From positions 38,051,335-38,115,334 of the forward strand of contig CM036191.1 in the NCBI GenBank assembly GCA_020631735.1: a stretch of DNA of 64,000 bases, in the 5' to 3' direction. The DNA comes from Saccharum officinarum. Lineage: Eukaryota > Streptophyta > Magnoliopsida > Poales > Poaceae. The notes under the pieces were generated by a model. It saw only the letters and a program-made list of their open reading frames with translations. It searched no databases and had not been told where the DNA came from. Shown here in pieces: positions 1 to 12,124 of this stretch; position 1 is the stretch's first letter; each line of letters opens with the position of its first letter. The position numbers and the translations under genes were made by a program.

Positions 1-607
1 GATATTATTAGGTCTATGGTTCCATTCTATTAGTTACTAGAATGATGTTAAATATTAAAGCATCGTTTCCTCCAAGCAAATTAAAAAAATATCAAGGAGA
101 CCATGACCACCTTTTGTTTGTACTAATCTCTTCCACTTAAGATGTTAACTTCCGGGGGCCTGTTCAGCAGGTGGTTTTGCAGCCGCCACAGCCGCTGCAT
201 CAACAGCTGCCTGTCACAGAATCACTACACTGACCGCCAGCATCGAAAGCTTATAGAAGCAGTTGAACAGGCGCGCACATCAATAGCCTCTCACAGAATC
301 ACTATACTGTCCGCCACAGCCGCTGCATCAAGTTGTATTTTTTTCTATACAAAAATCGAGTGTTTATAACTATTCTCATTATGGATGGGATGATAATGTT
401 TCTGACAAAATGTATATAAGATCAAAAGTAACAACTTATATAAATTACTGTATAAATATCAATTTAACTTTAAATGAATAGTTAGTGACACTGTATATGA
501 AATTAAGGGAGCATTTTTTCATTTGTTGAAATATAGAAATCTATATTGTCACTCATGCAAAACAACTATACTTGATCTACATCACGACGCAAACATGTAT
601 AATGAAA
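1..607. other. intergenic, no gene seen
   Basis: No coding region is supported. A short imperfect repeat is visible: a 19-bp stretch at 214-232 recurs at 291-309 with one change, and a 15-bp stretch at 189-203 recurs exactly at 317-331. The small open frame across it is low-complexity and has no recognisable domain. The rest is AT-rich. Confidence 0.5.
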
Positions 608-609
608 TA

Positions 610-975
610 CTCCCTCTGTCCTAATAAAACATTTGTGCAAAGCTGTTCGGTTGATGGTTTTTTGCGTCTGATAAGCCGAGTGATGTTGTTTTATTACGAG
701 AGAAAAAAAACACTGGCTGATAAGTTTAAGCCAACAGGGCTATAAGGAATTTAGTTTTGTTCTAAGTCAAATTATAGTAACTTTAACTAACATATAGAAA
801 AGAAGAAAAATAAGTAGAACTTCAAATTAGCTTAATTAGATATATTATAGAATATATTTTTATAATATACCTCTTTGATTTGTAGATGTTAATATTCTTT
901 TCTATAAATTTGGTCAGAGTTACTATAGTTTGACTTAAGACAAACTGGGTTCCTTATATTTTAGGGTGCAGGGAG
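610..975. mobile_element. Stowaway-like MITE with TA target duplication
   Basis: The ends are inverted: CTCCCTCTGTCCTAATA at the left and the complement of CTCCCTGCACCCTAA at the right, flanked by TA at 608-609 and 976-977. Inner arms also pair (about 755-800 with 910-955), giving the fold-back shape of Tc1/Mariner-derived Stowaway MITEs. No coding capacity. A second MITE is nested inside it. Confidence 0.7.
643..739. mobile_element. short nested MITE with CTGTTCGG/CCAACAGGG ends
   Basis: This roughly 97-bp insert starts CTGTTCGGTTGATGG and ends TTTAAGCCAACAGGG, which are imperfect inverted repeats. A related element lies at 43890-44009. It interrupts one arm of the surrounding Stowaway-like element, so it is younger. 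No clear target duplication was found. Confidence 0.45.
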
Positions 976-977
976 TA

Positions 978-2118
978 TGTTGGTAATTTAGATGATAGAC
1001 GAGAGAAATATATGGGCTTAATTTTTGGTAATCTAAACTTTCCATAATAAAACATGTTGGTAATTTAGATATAATTTGAGAGAATATTTTAGTTTATTCT
1101 TTTAATAATGGTAGAAATGAGTAATATAGATGTAAAACTAAGGGATTACTTTATCATTCGGTTCATATTAGCAAAAGTGGGTGGTTAGATGCATATTTTA
1201 CGGTGGTTGTTTTGTGTTTTGTATTTTTTATAATGACAAATCTATTATTATTAATGCTAATCAGAGTATGCCACATTGGTAGCCAGATATTTCTGTTTTT
1301 CCGATGGTGCATGTATTTCTGTTTTTTTCAAGAATTTTGTAGTGCATCTTATGAAGATTAACATGAAGCTCCATTAATGTTTCCAACTAATAATATTGAG
1401 ATAAGATATCAGATACATGTTGCGCCGCATTGGTATTTTTCTCTACATATTTTCGTGAGTGCTCATTTTCCACCAAAACAGTTTGCTCACTCAAGACTAA
1501 AGGAGCTCTTTTTTTCCCCTTTGTTTAAAAGACTCATTTTGTTTTGTACTATTAAATGTAACAGTTTGCTCATTTTGTTCACCAGGTATGTAAAAACAGA
1601 CTTTTGTTTGTGGCGTGAAAATATTAATGAATCTCAAAGTGTTCCAAATGCATCTGGATCCTTTACGTATGAGCTGCTCTCAACCTCCACCATGAAATAT
1701 TTAAGCTCAGATAACAACCTTCAATTTGCTGACGCTCCTTTACGTATATGAGTTGACCCTGTTGTTATGCGAGGAGGTCTAGAAGGTAGGAGCACACACA
1801 CAGCGTCGACATGCAGGGGCCCTCAAGGCCTCAACCTCTGCAATACGTATGTGCACTGCCGTCTCCTGCCTGCAAACACATTCCATCATGGGCCCCAACT
1901 CGCCTACACTTGCATATCTTTTAGCCAAAGACTTGCTGCTGAATTCCGTGATCCATCTCTGAATGTAGGACAGTATAGTAAACGTTTGACGTTAGCTCAA
2001 TTATTGGTTGGTTGCTGAATCACAGGGGAGTTGTACAGCATTTTGCTGTTGCAGATTCAGTCTGGGCCCAGGAGGGTGATGAGTCAGCATGAACTAATCC
2101 TTCCTTCTCACTGCATTT
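978..2118. other. intergenic, no gene seen
   Basis: AT-rich DNA. The two plus-strand open frames of 83 and 124 codons here lack recognisable domains and plausible gene structure. Nothing else is supported. Confidence 0.45.
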
Positions 2119-2120
2119 TA

Positions 2121-2405
2121 CTCCCTCCGTCCGGAAATGCTTGCAATTCTAGGCTCGGAGGCGTGTCCGCGAAAGCTTGCAATTGTAGACCTGTAAAGGC
2201 TAGTAGCGGTGGGACCTCTCCTCTGCACCTCGAAGGAATCTGCCACCGGCTGCAGGTCCAGCCAATCAGCCATCGAGTTGTGGCATGCGTGCGTGATGGA
2301 AAATAAAAAAATTTGTCAGTCCAGTAGGGGTACATGCGTCTTCTTTTTACTTCACTAACTTCATCTTGGGAACTGATATTTGCAAGCATTTCCGGACGGA
2401 GGGAG
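2121..2405. mobile_element. Stowaway-like MITE (CTCCCTCCGTCC ends)
   Basis: A 285-bp element starts CTCCCTCCGTCCGGAAATGC and ends with a near-perfect inverted copy, flanked by TA at 2119-2120 and 2406-2407. These ends and the TA duplication are those of the grass Stowaway (Tc1/Mariner) class. The open frames crossing it on both strands are by-products of its inverted repeats. Confidence 0.85.
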
Positions 2406-2559
2406 TAGTATATAGGAGATTGAAGGAGCTCGAATGACAGAGACCACCCATCCCATCCATTCAAATTTCAGTTTATATCCGCTTCAGAAAATGTCTGTAT
2501 CTGTGACAGAGCCGCAGCTGCTTGATCTCATTCTATCTAGTAAACAATAATCACAAGTA

Positions 2560-2663
2560 AGTAACTATGTGATTGAACATTTCGCCCAAAAATTATAATG
2601 CCAACCAATGTAGTAACTATGTGATTGAACATTTCGCCCAAAAATTATAATGCCAACCAATGC
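2560..2663 (+). repeat. two-copy tandem repeat, 52-bp unit
   Basis: The unit starting AGTAACTATGTGATTGAACA at 2560 is repeated head to tail from 2612 with no change visible by eye. It ends about 25 bp before the start of the large duplicated segment. Confidence 0.9.
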
Positions 2664-2810
2664 ATATATAAAATCATGTTATGACATGCAGGCGAATTAA
2701 AGATGCAATTTCTTGGTGCGCCGTGTAGTACCTCATTTCCAGTAGGCTCTAGAGTACTCGCCTGCAACAAAGTGGCAAAGTGCAGGTGATAGCGCAAAAA
2801 TGCATCTTGC

Positions 2811-3073
2811 CCTGTTTAGTTTCCAAAATTTTTTTGCAAAAAACTATTGTAGCATTTCCGTTATTATTTTGTAATTAGTGTCTAATCATGAACTAACTAG
2901 GCTTAAAAGATTCATCTCGTGATTTATAGCTAAACTGTATAATTAGTTTTATTTTTTATCTATATTTAATGCTCCATGCATGTGTCAAAGATTCGTTACT
3001 ATAGTTTTTTTAAATGGAACTAAATAGGCCCACTGTAGTTTTTTTTAAAAAAAAATTGGAACTAAACAGGCCC
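2811..3073. mobile_element. MITE with CCTGTTTAGTT(T)CC ends, absent from copy B
   Basis: The left end CCTGTTTAGTTTCCAAAA and the right end TTGGAACTAAACAGGCCC are inverted repeats followed by runs of T or A. The inner sequence is of a type very common in panicoid grass genomes. At the matching place in copy B (about 37485) the flanks are nearly joined, so this is an insertion specific to copy A. The right end is partly duplicated, with a second GGAACTAAATAGGCCC at about 3016-3031. Confidence 0.7.
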
Positions 3074-3955
3074 AAACATGGCGCAAAGGATGCTCCTGAA
3101 CGAATAAGCGCGTGTTCTCGAGAGAACGTACTACAAGACATGATTGTTTAAAGCCAAAGTGCGTTTAAGTGGGGCCATGCATCCACTCTGATTAGGAACT
3201 TAGGAGAAGGTTTAACGCACTAGCTGCTGCTGATGTGCTAATCAGAAAGGTACTAACGGAGCCCAGTGTTTACTCGTTGGTTCGTATACTCTTTTTTGAA
3301 ACTTTTACTTCAGGACTTGTCACCTTTTTCTCCTTCATTTTTACAGTGTCAGACACCAGATCCGACATACAAGAGACTCTTCTGAAGATCTAATTAACGC
3401 CTTTTCCCATTATCTTTGTTTTTGTAAGAGCTACATGTTTTGGAATTCAACCTAAGTATATATACACAATATTAAAATGCAGGAAGCACTCAGTTAGATA
3501 GCATGGATGGCCCATTGGCCCTACTTAGGTTGAACCGATGAAGGTAGAACCTTCAACCTGATCAGGGGCGGATCCAAAAACGAGATAATAAAGGAGCTGT
3601 GCATTACGACATCTAGGGTGGGCCTGAACCTTCTAAGCCAGAGTTTTCATGGACTATTGAGGGAGAATTTTTTTTGTGTGTGAATGTCTAGGGAGAAAAT
3701 TAGTACTACTAATCCACCCCCTGAATATGATGGCGACGGGCTGAGGAAGGCAAGTATCGATAGTGAGATTATTTCCATACGTAGTTAACAATAATCAAGA
3801 CGGTTTTTAAATAAATGCACACAGTAAAGGACGTAAAAAACTCATAATAATAAACTTATACAAAAGAGAAAAAGGGGATTTTTCACATTAACTCATTGGC
3901 AGGATGTGGACGGTGGGCTTTTTATGGGTAGATAAACTTCCTTCCAATTTCTTTC

Positions 3956-4565
3956 AGAAAAAGTCCACATTACCTCCCTCAACTTTTGGGAAAATCCGCA
4001 TTTCCTCCCTAAACTCCAAAACCAGGCAAAACATACTTATTGGATCATGTATATCTTAGTTATAGATTTTTTAGGTTTATGCTTGTTAAATATAAATAAA
4101 TCTATAACTAAGCTATACATGATCCAATGAGTATGAAATTTTTACTACAGTTCAATCATACAATAATTAGCCCACCATAAAAAAATTATCACAATTGGGC
4201 CATAGAAACTACAGCTATGAATTATTTCAATTAATTACAGAAAAACATTGATATAAAGTCACAACAAAAACTTTGTACTAAAGCATACCATATTATATGT
4301 TCACAGTATAGATATACTCATGTGGAGTCCAATAAAATTGGATTTTCCATTTTATGATTTTTCAGTGATTTACTATAATTTTTTAAAGATTCAGACAAAA
4401 TAAATAAATAAAAAAGATAAAACCGACTTTAAAACTACTTGTAATAGGGCCAGAGAGGTAAGATGAACGGTTTTAAGAATTGAGGGAGGTTTTTTGTCCG
4501 GTTTTAGAGTTCAGGGAAGAAAGCGGACTTTCGCGAAAGTTGATGAGTTAAGGTGGACTTTTTCC
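3956..4565. mobile_element. Mutator-like (MULE) MITE with 9-bp TSD
   Basis: This 610-bp element has inverted ends (AGAAAAAGTCCAC left; complement of GTGGACTTTTTCC right), followed by further paired sequence of the CTCAACTTT type. It is flanked by a perfect 9-bp duplication, ATTTCTTTC, at 3947-3955 and 4566-4574. Copy B has a single ATTTCTTTC at the matching place (about 38350), which is the empty site. A 9-bp duplication with long inverted ends is diagnostic of Mutator-type elements. No transposase is encoded. Confidence 0.9.
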
Positions 4566-5249
4566 ATTTCTTTCCTTTTTTTCAACTTGCATTCCATTCT
4601 GGCCCACTATTTATGGGCCTCGTGAGCTTACCAGTCAATGTGTACACAAAAATCTGCAGAACAAGTCCATTTGACTTGCTTCAACTATTGCCTAAAATCA
4701 GATTTTTAGACTCCTAAAACCGTCCGATTTAACTCTCTAAACGGTTTTGAAAATGGTCTTAGGTGATGTGGCGCCACGTCAGCATCTTAAACGGCGTCAC
4801 GTCTAACACAAGCGAGGTAATTAGACCTTCGTAATAGTTTAGGAGGTCAATTAGACTTTATAAAATTAATTTAAAAATAATTTTCAAAAGCATCCAAATA
4901 TTTAAAAAAATAGGTTTGCATTTAAAAATATTAAAATCTTATTTATTATTAAAAATCCATTCTTGGGACGTGCCTGCTGGACGTCCACGGCGGGGCGTGT
5001 CTGGGCCGATAAACTTTCCACTAATTTTCTTTTCCTTCCTTTTCTTCTTCGGTAGGGCTAGAGCCTTCCCGCGCATGCACCTGCAGTCCATGTCTGCGTT
5101 CGCGCCCGCACGCCCGCCCACGTATGCCTGCACTCCATGCTCGCACTCACGCCACACACCCCTGCCGTCCACGTGGGGCCCGCGCCATCCGAACGTCGCT
5201 TGCACCACCAAACCGCACGCGGGGACCACTCGTGCCCCATCTGCTTCTC

Positions 5250-5645
5250 ACGCACATTGCAACATGTGCAACATCCAATCTACTTTTGCAACATCCAGAC
5301 GAAACACTTGCAACATACGTTCAAATAGATGAAACACTTGCAATGTACATCTGAAACACTTGCAAAATACATGAAAACACTTGAAAAGCCATAGCAAGCA
5401 TATGCAACCATCTAGATGAAAACACTTTGCAACAAACGTGTGAAACATATGCAACATCCAGATAAATACACTTGTAACTTACATCTAAAAAAATAAATGA
5501 AACATTTAGAACAGACGTTTGCAATATACGTGTACAACCATTACGATATATGCAACATCCTAATCTACTTTTGTAACATCTGTATGAAACACTTGCAATA
5601 TACCTCTAGAACATCTGAAACACTTCAAACATACACTTATAATAT
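5250..5645 (+). repeat. degenerate tandem repeat of AAACACTTGCAACATA type
   Basis: About 20-bp units related to GAAACACTTGCAACATACG recur many times with small changes. The same array is present in copy B at 39062-39465. The open frames over it on both strands are cysteine/phenylalanine-rich artefacts of the repeat. The element class is not determined. Confidence 0.75.
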
Positions 5646-6040
5646 GTCAGGCGTGTTGAGAAACTTGATAACCGCCTTGATGGCCAGATCGGGGCTGGGA
5701 GGTGGTGGAGCGAAGAGCACCACGGACTTGGTCGCCGCAAGCTTCTTCGCTGGGGGCACCAGGGCGTAGGAGCCTCGAGGCTTGCGCAAAGTACAGCATG
5801 GCCATGACACCCTCGCGGTCTTCAGTCGCAGGAGGTGACGAGTAGGACGCCGGCGTCGGCTCCGGCGATGAGGTCAAGGGCGGGCGGCAGGCGCGACTCC
5901 AGCGGCGGAGGCTGACGTCGCGGAGACGGGCGAGGGCCCCGGGTTGGAGGAAGCAGAGACGGTCGCCGCTGGAGAAGGCGAGCATCGAGTGAGTGGTAGG
6001 GAACACCGCAATGGTTGTGCGAGTTGGAAAATGTGGCCAT
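5643..6040 (-). pseudogene. degenerate coding fragment shared by both duplication copies
   Basis: The GC-rich minus strand reads as protein-like sequence in frames that must be switched, so it is broken. One segment near 6000-5780 includes MLAFSSGDRLCFLQPGAL. Another near 5760-5645, in a different frame, includes VVLFAPPPPSPDLAIKAV. Copy B has the corresponding sequence at 39470-39840. I do not recognise the family. It may be a host gene fragment captured by a transposon, since it lies between the repeat array and a transposon-like flank. Not a functional gene. Confidence 0.3.
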
Positions 6041-6340
6041 CTTTTTTTAGAGAAACTGTGAAAAATGAAGGTAGAGAAAAGCAGGCCCACTAGATCGGTA
6101 GTGCACAAACACAAAAAGCATGACGTTCAAATGGATAGACGCTCTTACTACAGCATTTCCGTTCCGTTTCTTCTTTCAACTCTCACTCACTTCCAGCCCA
6201 CTATTTATCGGCCTAGTGGGCTTGCCAATCAAACGGTACAAATGAATCTGCTGGGCTCCTCTCAAAACAAGAAAAGAAAAGAAGATTGATCTGCTAGGCC
6301 TGTGTTGACTGTTCAAAGCCGCCGCCGGGTGAGCAAGTTC

Positions 6341-7341
6341 TGTCAGTGTCTAGAACCGAGCTATAGACACCAAGACGAGTAAATTTGTATCTGCGCGTCT
6401 AGGTCTGGATGATGTGCAATGTGGACATAAGTTTTTATACTGGTTTGGGCAAAAATATCCCTACGTCCAGCGGGTGTTGCTGCTGCTCGTGTTGCCTTGC
6501 ACTAGAGTGCTCGTAGTAGGAGTTACAAGCGTTCGAGAGAGGAAGCAAATCCCAAGTCTCTTTGGTGGTGCGTGAGTTTGAGTGCTTGCCCAGCCAATTG
6601 TGTTTTTGATTGGCCCCCCTAGATGTGGCCCCTGCCTCACCTTTTATAGTTCCCAAGGGGAGGGCTCCGGATATAATTGTGGTAAAAAGGTGAAAGGAAA
6701 AAAGACGAAAGAGAAAAACAAAAACGTGGTCTCAGGCATGGCCGTCTTCCTCATTATCCGGCGTGAGCAGTTTACCCTTTAGCGCAAGGACGCAATGGGC
6801 TTCGAGCTTTTGACTTCTCTGTCCACTGGTGCAACGCGCTGTGGCCACGTTTTGATCTGTGTGCTTTCGTACCGTCGAGGATGGGTGGTGCGTGCGCCTG
6901 AATTTGCGTAGAGAGAGGATTAGGTAGCACAGTTGTTGTTACCCCCGCTGCTGTAGAGGCATGGACATCGTCGTGGTGAAATGACTAGGGTCATATCGAG
7001 CCGTACCATGGCTCCCATGCCCCCGTTACTGTGCACAGTCATGTTTGTCCTATCAATGGGAATGGGTGTCGTGGTAGGGACCCACGTGACTCCCATTTGC
7101 GCTCGAGACCATGGCGTGGCCGTCGGGCGAGGCAGAGAGATATTACGGGGGGGGGTCAAGCGCTTTGGTGATGTCATGAAGGCTCAGGCGAAGCGGAAAT
7201 TGCTCCCGATGGGTTGGCCCCGCCCGAGGCCTTATAGTAGGGCTCGGGTGAGGCGGGAACCGGCCCTAAGCCTCGGGAGACTTAACAGCTGACATGCTAT
7301 TAATGCCCTTGGTTGGATATGCCTAATATCGATACCCGACA
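6341..7341 (-). repeat. 3' LTR of the Tat element
   Basis: The plus-strand sequence begins TGTCAGTGTCTAGAACC and ends GATACCCGACA; read on the minus strand it starts TGTCGGG and ends with CA. It pairs with 17556-18555 over its full length. The AGTTC duplication lies immediately to its left at 6336-6340. Confidence 0.93.
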
Positions 7342-7357
7342 GTAGCCCCCGAGCCTA
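7342..7357 (-). other. polypurine-tract-like site of the Tat element
   Basis: Read on the minus strand, GGCTCGGGGGCTAC lies immediately before the TGTCGGG start of the 3' LTR. This G-rich tract next to the 3' LTR is the expected plus-strand primer for Gypsy reverse transcription. Confidence 0.7.
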
Positions 7358-8583
7358 TGAAGGAGTGTGGCAGTCCTTCAGAGGCTTGAGCGAGATTGGC
7401 CATTGTTTGCGTGACATGGAGCATGTTGTCAGTTTGATTTGGGAGAAGTCGTCCGGTGGGTGCGCGCAAGCATGCCCGTCGGGTGTAGGCCGCGAGGCCT
7501 TGGAGGGGTGAGGTATCCCTTCAATGGCTTGAATCGAGTGGAGTGGTCTCCGTTGGCGCTATCCTAGAGTGCGTTCCCCTTGCGTGTATTGGCCCTTGCC
7601 ATTCTCACGCAACCATGGGGCGCGCGTGGAGCCCCCGAGCCCGGGCTTGTTGTGGGGGGCATGACCGTTCGTTCGGTCCGGGTGCGAGCATAGCCCCGGG
7701 GCCCGCGCGTTGCGGGAGACCGATCGGGCGACCTCTCGTCTATGTTCGTTGTCCCTCACACGTCCCTTCATGAAACGGAGGGGGTGAGCTGGGCCATGCT
7801 ATCCTCATTGGACAAACCATGGTGCTCGTTGAGCTATTAATGGGTACGTTCAAGTGGAGCCCCGGTTCCCATTTGCCGGGCGCCGAGTTGTGATCAAGCG
7901 GTGATGCACTCTAGATTTCTGATGATTGATTCATATAGTTCTCAGAACCATTCGATCGGTCTGAGGGCTCAACGCCTCCCATCGAGGGATACCATGAATC
8001 AATTACTGATCGGGACTCGAACATGGGTCGGGATGGCCTCGACACTCGAACGCCAGGTTGCTGGCCACTAGTGTGCCCATCCCTTGCCATCCCTGACTCT
8101 AAGTGTCCTAGGGCGGCTGTCGAATCGACGATGGGCCTGCCTTTGAACCCCTAGACCATAAATGGTCGTAGGAGCGTATACAACTCTGTATCCCGCTCTT
8201 ACCTGTCGAGGCCCATGATCGGCCCGTGGAGCAAGAATGCGCCCGAGCTCTGCACGGTGGTTGGATAACGACAGATGCGGCATGCGAGGCAGACGGTGCG
8301 AGGTGCCGGGGCGGTTTTGCAGGAGATGTGTGCACGGTTACCAAAATATTCAGGGTCATGATAGGACATTCCTGCTGCCGTAATTAATGCAGATGGTTGG
8401 GGCCTCAAATTGCTTTGTCTCCCCTCTTTTTTACCTGGTGGGTTTCCCCACCCTCGCACACTTCTGCTCTCTGCCTTCCTCGCACTCGTGTTTCCCATTT
8501 GCCTCAGCAAGCAAGAGATAGAGAGAGAGAGATAGATACAGAACCCACCCCGTAGCCGTTGCCGCTGCCGCCATTGTCGCCAG
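7358..8583. other. non-coding 3' internal region of the Tat element
   Basis: GC-rich sequence between the 3' LTR and the antisense ORF. The open frames here have no recognisable domain. It probably holds the antisense ORF's promoter and leader; a purine-rich GAGA run sits at 8515-8535. This last point is inference. Confidence 0.4.
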
Positions 8584-11340
8584 AGTGCTTTCTTGCTCCC
8601 TCGATGGACCTGTGGGGACGCTCCACCTTCACCAACAAGAACGCATCGTGGCTCATCGAGGATGGGCTCCTCCGCCTAGTGATGGACGCCGCGCAGCCGG
8701 AGTGGATCATCCCTAGCAACGAGGATGAGCTGAACCCCCCGTCGGTTGTGTCATCAGCTTCACACACTTCCACGAGTGAGGGTTCGGGACACTGGCGAGC
8801 GACTTCTTCCGCGGGCTTCGCCACCACTATAGGATCGAGCTACAAAATCTCAACCCCAACTCGATCCTACAGATCACGGTTTTAGTCGCCCTATGTGAGG
8901 GCTATTTGGGTATCAAGCCTAATTTCGCCCTGTGGAAGTAGTACTTTTGTGCCGTCATTTTTTCCAAGACGGTGAGGAAGGGTGAGACAGTGCTGGTGCG
9001 CATCGGCAGCCACATGATCTAGCTCCACTAGAGTTGGGCGGATGGGTATATCTCCATGAAGGGGATATCATCCAACAAGGGGTGGCACCAGAAGTGGTCC
9101 TACCTCAGGAACGACACCAACATGCCCCTACCTCCGTACACTGGTCGCTACTTCGAAGTAGCACTAGTGCAGTGGGGCTACGGTGCTATCACCGTCGAGA
9201 AGGAGAAGATCAACACCCTCCTCCAGGCGGTCAAGCACTTGGTGAATCAGGATGTAACTGGGGCCAGGGTTATCACCGCGTTCCACGAGAGGAGGGTGTT
9301 GCCGCTGATGTGGTGGGCACGCCAGCTGGACGAGATGGTGCTGAATATACCCCTCGAGGGGACTATGCTCATGATGGAGGAGCTCGACCACGAGGAGATC
9401 AAGAAGCGCATCAAGTCGGTGCTCGGGAATGTTTCTTTCGATGCCACCCTCAACCTCCACCAGCCGATGTGTCCTGATGATGGCTTCATCGAGATGGTGA
9501 GTGCCCCTCCCCCTTTTTCCCTTGGGATTTTTGTGTTTCCTTTCCATCGACTAACCCAGGGCTCAGGCGGTCGCAAGGGAATCTCTACTTGGTCCCTGAT
9601 TTCAACCCACCCCTTCTCGAGGGTGCGACCCAGAAGGCGTGGAACTAGGCTCACGCCGAGGGGGTGAAGAAGAAGAAGAAGGACGAGGAGAAAAAGAAGA
9701 GGGCTGGCAAGGCCAAGAGGAAGGAGGAGTGCAAGAAGCACCGAAGGATGCAGCAGGAGGCCGGAGAAGAGGAGGAGACGAGTGAGGATGACGATGATGA
9801 GGGGGCCCACCCATATGATTGGCTGGACTCTATGGCCGAGGAGGGGGAACAACTCGAGGGAGTCGTCTCTCTCGATTGAGGGGCGAACACCGCAGGCTCA
9901 GCTGATGCTCCGTGAGCCGGAGGACCCTGACCTTGTGGGAGCCATGGCAGTAGTGGGCAGAGGAGGAGAGCCCTAGAGGTCACAGGGGTCGGTCCGTCCC
10001 AAGGGGATGGGGGATCCAGACCCCAGGAGATGGCGAGATCGCATTCGCCACCCCCTCAGCCTAGCGTGGCCGAGACGATTGTGACCGAGAAGAGGTCCTG
10101 CCCTATTGTAGCAGGGTCAAGCTCCAGCGGGCTAGCACTGAAATGCCCCCGTCCCACGACATAGAGGTGAGAGGTGTCCTTTTATTGTCGACTATTTGTG
10201 CTAAGACTCGGTAACGCTGATACCTATCGTTCTGTAGGAGGGTTCGGTCTGACGCCCCCGTGCTTGCACCGCGGAAGGCGGTGAGGCGGCAAGGCCAGGC
10301 CTCAGCTGGTGGTGTGCCATGCTCAGTCATCTCCACCTCGGAGATGGCTGGCAGCGTCCCTCCGGTGTCTGCGGCCATAGGGGGATGGGAAGTGCTGCCC
10401 ACCCCTGCTTTGTCTCCACCTAACCCCACCCCGTCCGCTGGGGTGGCACTTTCAAAAGTGGAGGTGGAGAAGTCCGTCTAGATGGGGATGGCGGCTCTAG
10501 AGCAGCTGCCGCGGTTCAGGCCTGATCGTGCTCTCGATGGGTGCTCCCCAAGGAGAGTGCGGCACCTCCACCTCCGGCGACTGAGGCATTGGGATCGACC
10601 GCGGGAGCGGGTGCGGACATCGAGGCTCAAGAGGAGGCCCAAAAGGTGAAGAACGAGCGCGACGAGCTGTTGTGGGCCTCGAGACAGTTCCAGTCTGAGC
10701 TCAGGTCCATCTGTCATGAGGGTGAGCGAGCTCTTGGTGAGCGCGACGAGGCTCGCCAAGAGTGTGTCATAGGTCAGAAGGAGTGGGACACCGCAATGGA
10801 CCAGATGGGCCTCTTGGCTTACCGAGGAGAACCGCTAGCTAAAGCCTGAGGTGCAGTCCCTTCAAGCTGCGGTGATCCAAGGGCATATGTGGGATCTTGC
10901 CCGGGTCTAGGAGCTAGAAGGTAAGTGCCTTTACCCGTCCATTGCTTGCCAAGGTGGAGGCGGAGCTTTTGTCGGTGTGGGAGGCCCTAAAGATGGAACA
11001 GCATGAGCATTCTGAGCTACGCACCGCCGTTGGGCTAGTGTGCGATGCCCTTGGGGCGATCTAGGTGCGCCCCAAGGCGAGTTCGCTGTAGAGTCTTCTC
11101 GGGGTTACCTTCGAGCGGGTTCGGACCCAAGTGAAGGAGGTGCTTCATGTCGGGGTGCGACATGCGCTCGCCGTCTTTAGGTCCCACTACCAGAAGATCG
11201 ACCTAGAGGCACTTAGTGAGGGCAACGTTGACATCCTCGAGGAGGAGCTCGATGCCATCGACGAGGAGGTGCCGGAGCCGGCGAAGACCCTAACGGCCAA
11301 GTTTGAAGACGAGGTTGTCCCTCCACCCTTGGAGCTGTAA
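8584..11340 (+). pseudogene. antisense ORF of Tat element, gypsy-type transposon protein (PF04195-like)
   Basis: On the strand opposite gag-pol, coding-type sequence runs from about 8584 to a stop at 11338-11340, interrupted by stops and frame changes. One part (9056-9497) includes GISSNKGWHQKWSYLRN and VITAFHERRVLPLMWWARQL, which I recognise as the grass 'putative gypsy type transposon' domain (Pfam Transposase_28). After DGFIEM the DNA reads GTGAGTGCC, a good splice donor at about 9498, so an intron is likely. Further on are a lysine/glutamate-rich stretch (9664-9879) and a coiled-coil-like C-terminal part (10541-11340). Its role in the element is unknown; such antisense ORFs are known from Tat elements such as Grande. 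Confidence 0.7.
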
Positions 11341-12124
11341 AAAGTGTTGGACAAGGTGCCCGTGTAAAAACTTAGGATATTGAACAAGTTTGTGGCCCTC
11401 GGGGCCCCCTTAAAAACTTATATTTATCTTTTGTTTTAAGTTTTTACATGTTCGCCCGATCCTCGTAGTGAGCCTAGGCCTACAGCATTTAGAGTCGAGT
11501 CTGGTTCCCTAGGTCGGGTTTAATGGTGAGGGTACCGTAGTCGTTGAGGCGTAGGCCTTTCGCAGTCTGATTAACTCGACCCGAGAGATTCTCATGCTCG
11601 AATGAAATCGCAATTCCTAATCGCCGTCGGAGGGCTCGAGTGGATAACTTTTTGTAAAGTTTTTCAAGTGGTTGCCCGATCCCCAGATTGTGTTTAAGTT
11701 CACAGATTTTTTAGAAGTGCGAGTTGACCCCTTAGGCCAAGACTAGTGAGCAAAGGCACCGTAACCATCGGGGTGTAGGTTTCTCGCATTTCGACCAATC
11801 CAGTCTGAGTGGCTCTTCTCTTTCTAAAATGTTCGCTTACTTAAACAACGCTGCAAGGGATCGGATATGAATTTTTTTCGAAAAGTATTGTGAAAATTTT
11901 GAAGCGTCGGGGGGTTCCCCCCTTTCAGCCCCTGAGGGAGGCCCAGTCCTAAACAGAGGTAGGGTCGGGTCTCACTCAAAGTAAGAAAAAGTGAGCAATC
12001 TTTTTATTCTTTCAAGATTAAACATGTACACAGCCTGAAAATCTAAGGGTAGAAGCGACATAGCTATCCGATGTTCCAAGCGTTGGTGAAGACTTCACCG
12101 TTTGCGGTGGCCAGCTTGTAGGTG
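11341..12124. other. non-coding spacer between antisense ORF and integrase
   Basis: No coding signal on either strand. It would hold the converging 3' ends of the antisense transcript and of pol. Repeated motifs related to CTCATGCTCGAATG and AGTGCGAGTTGACC are visible but not organised as a clear array. Confidence 0.4.

Noticed and set aside
2108..2464. A 118-codon minus-strand frame
   Set aside because: It lies across the Stowaway-like MITE 2121-2405 and reads through its terminal repeats.
5248..5530. Cysteine-rich minus-strand frames suggesting small secreted peptides
   Set aside because: They follow the AAACACTTGCAACATA repeat unit and recur in copy B in different frames; repeat artefacts.
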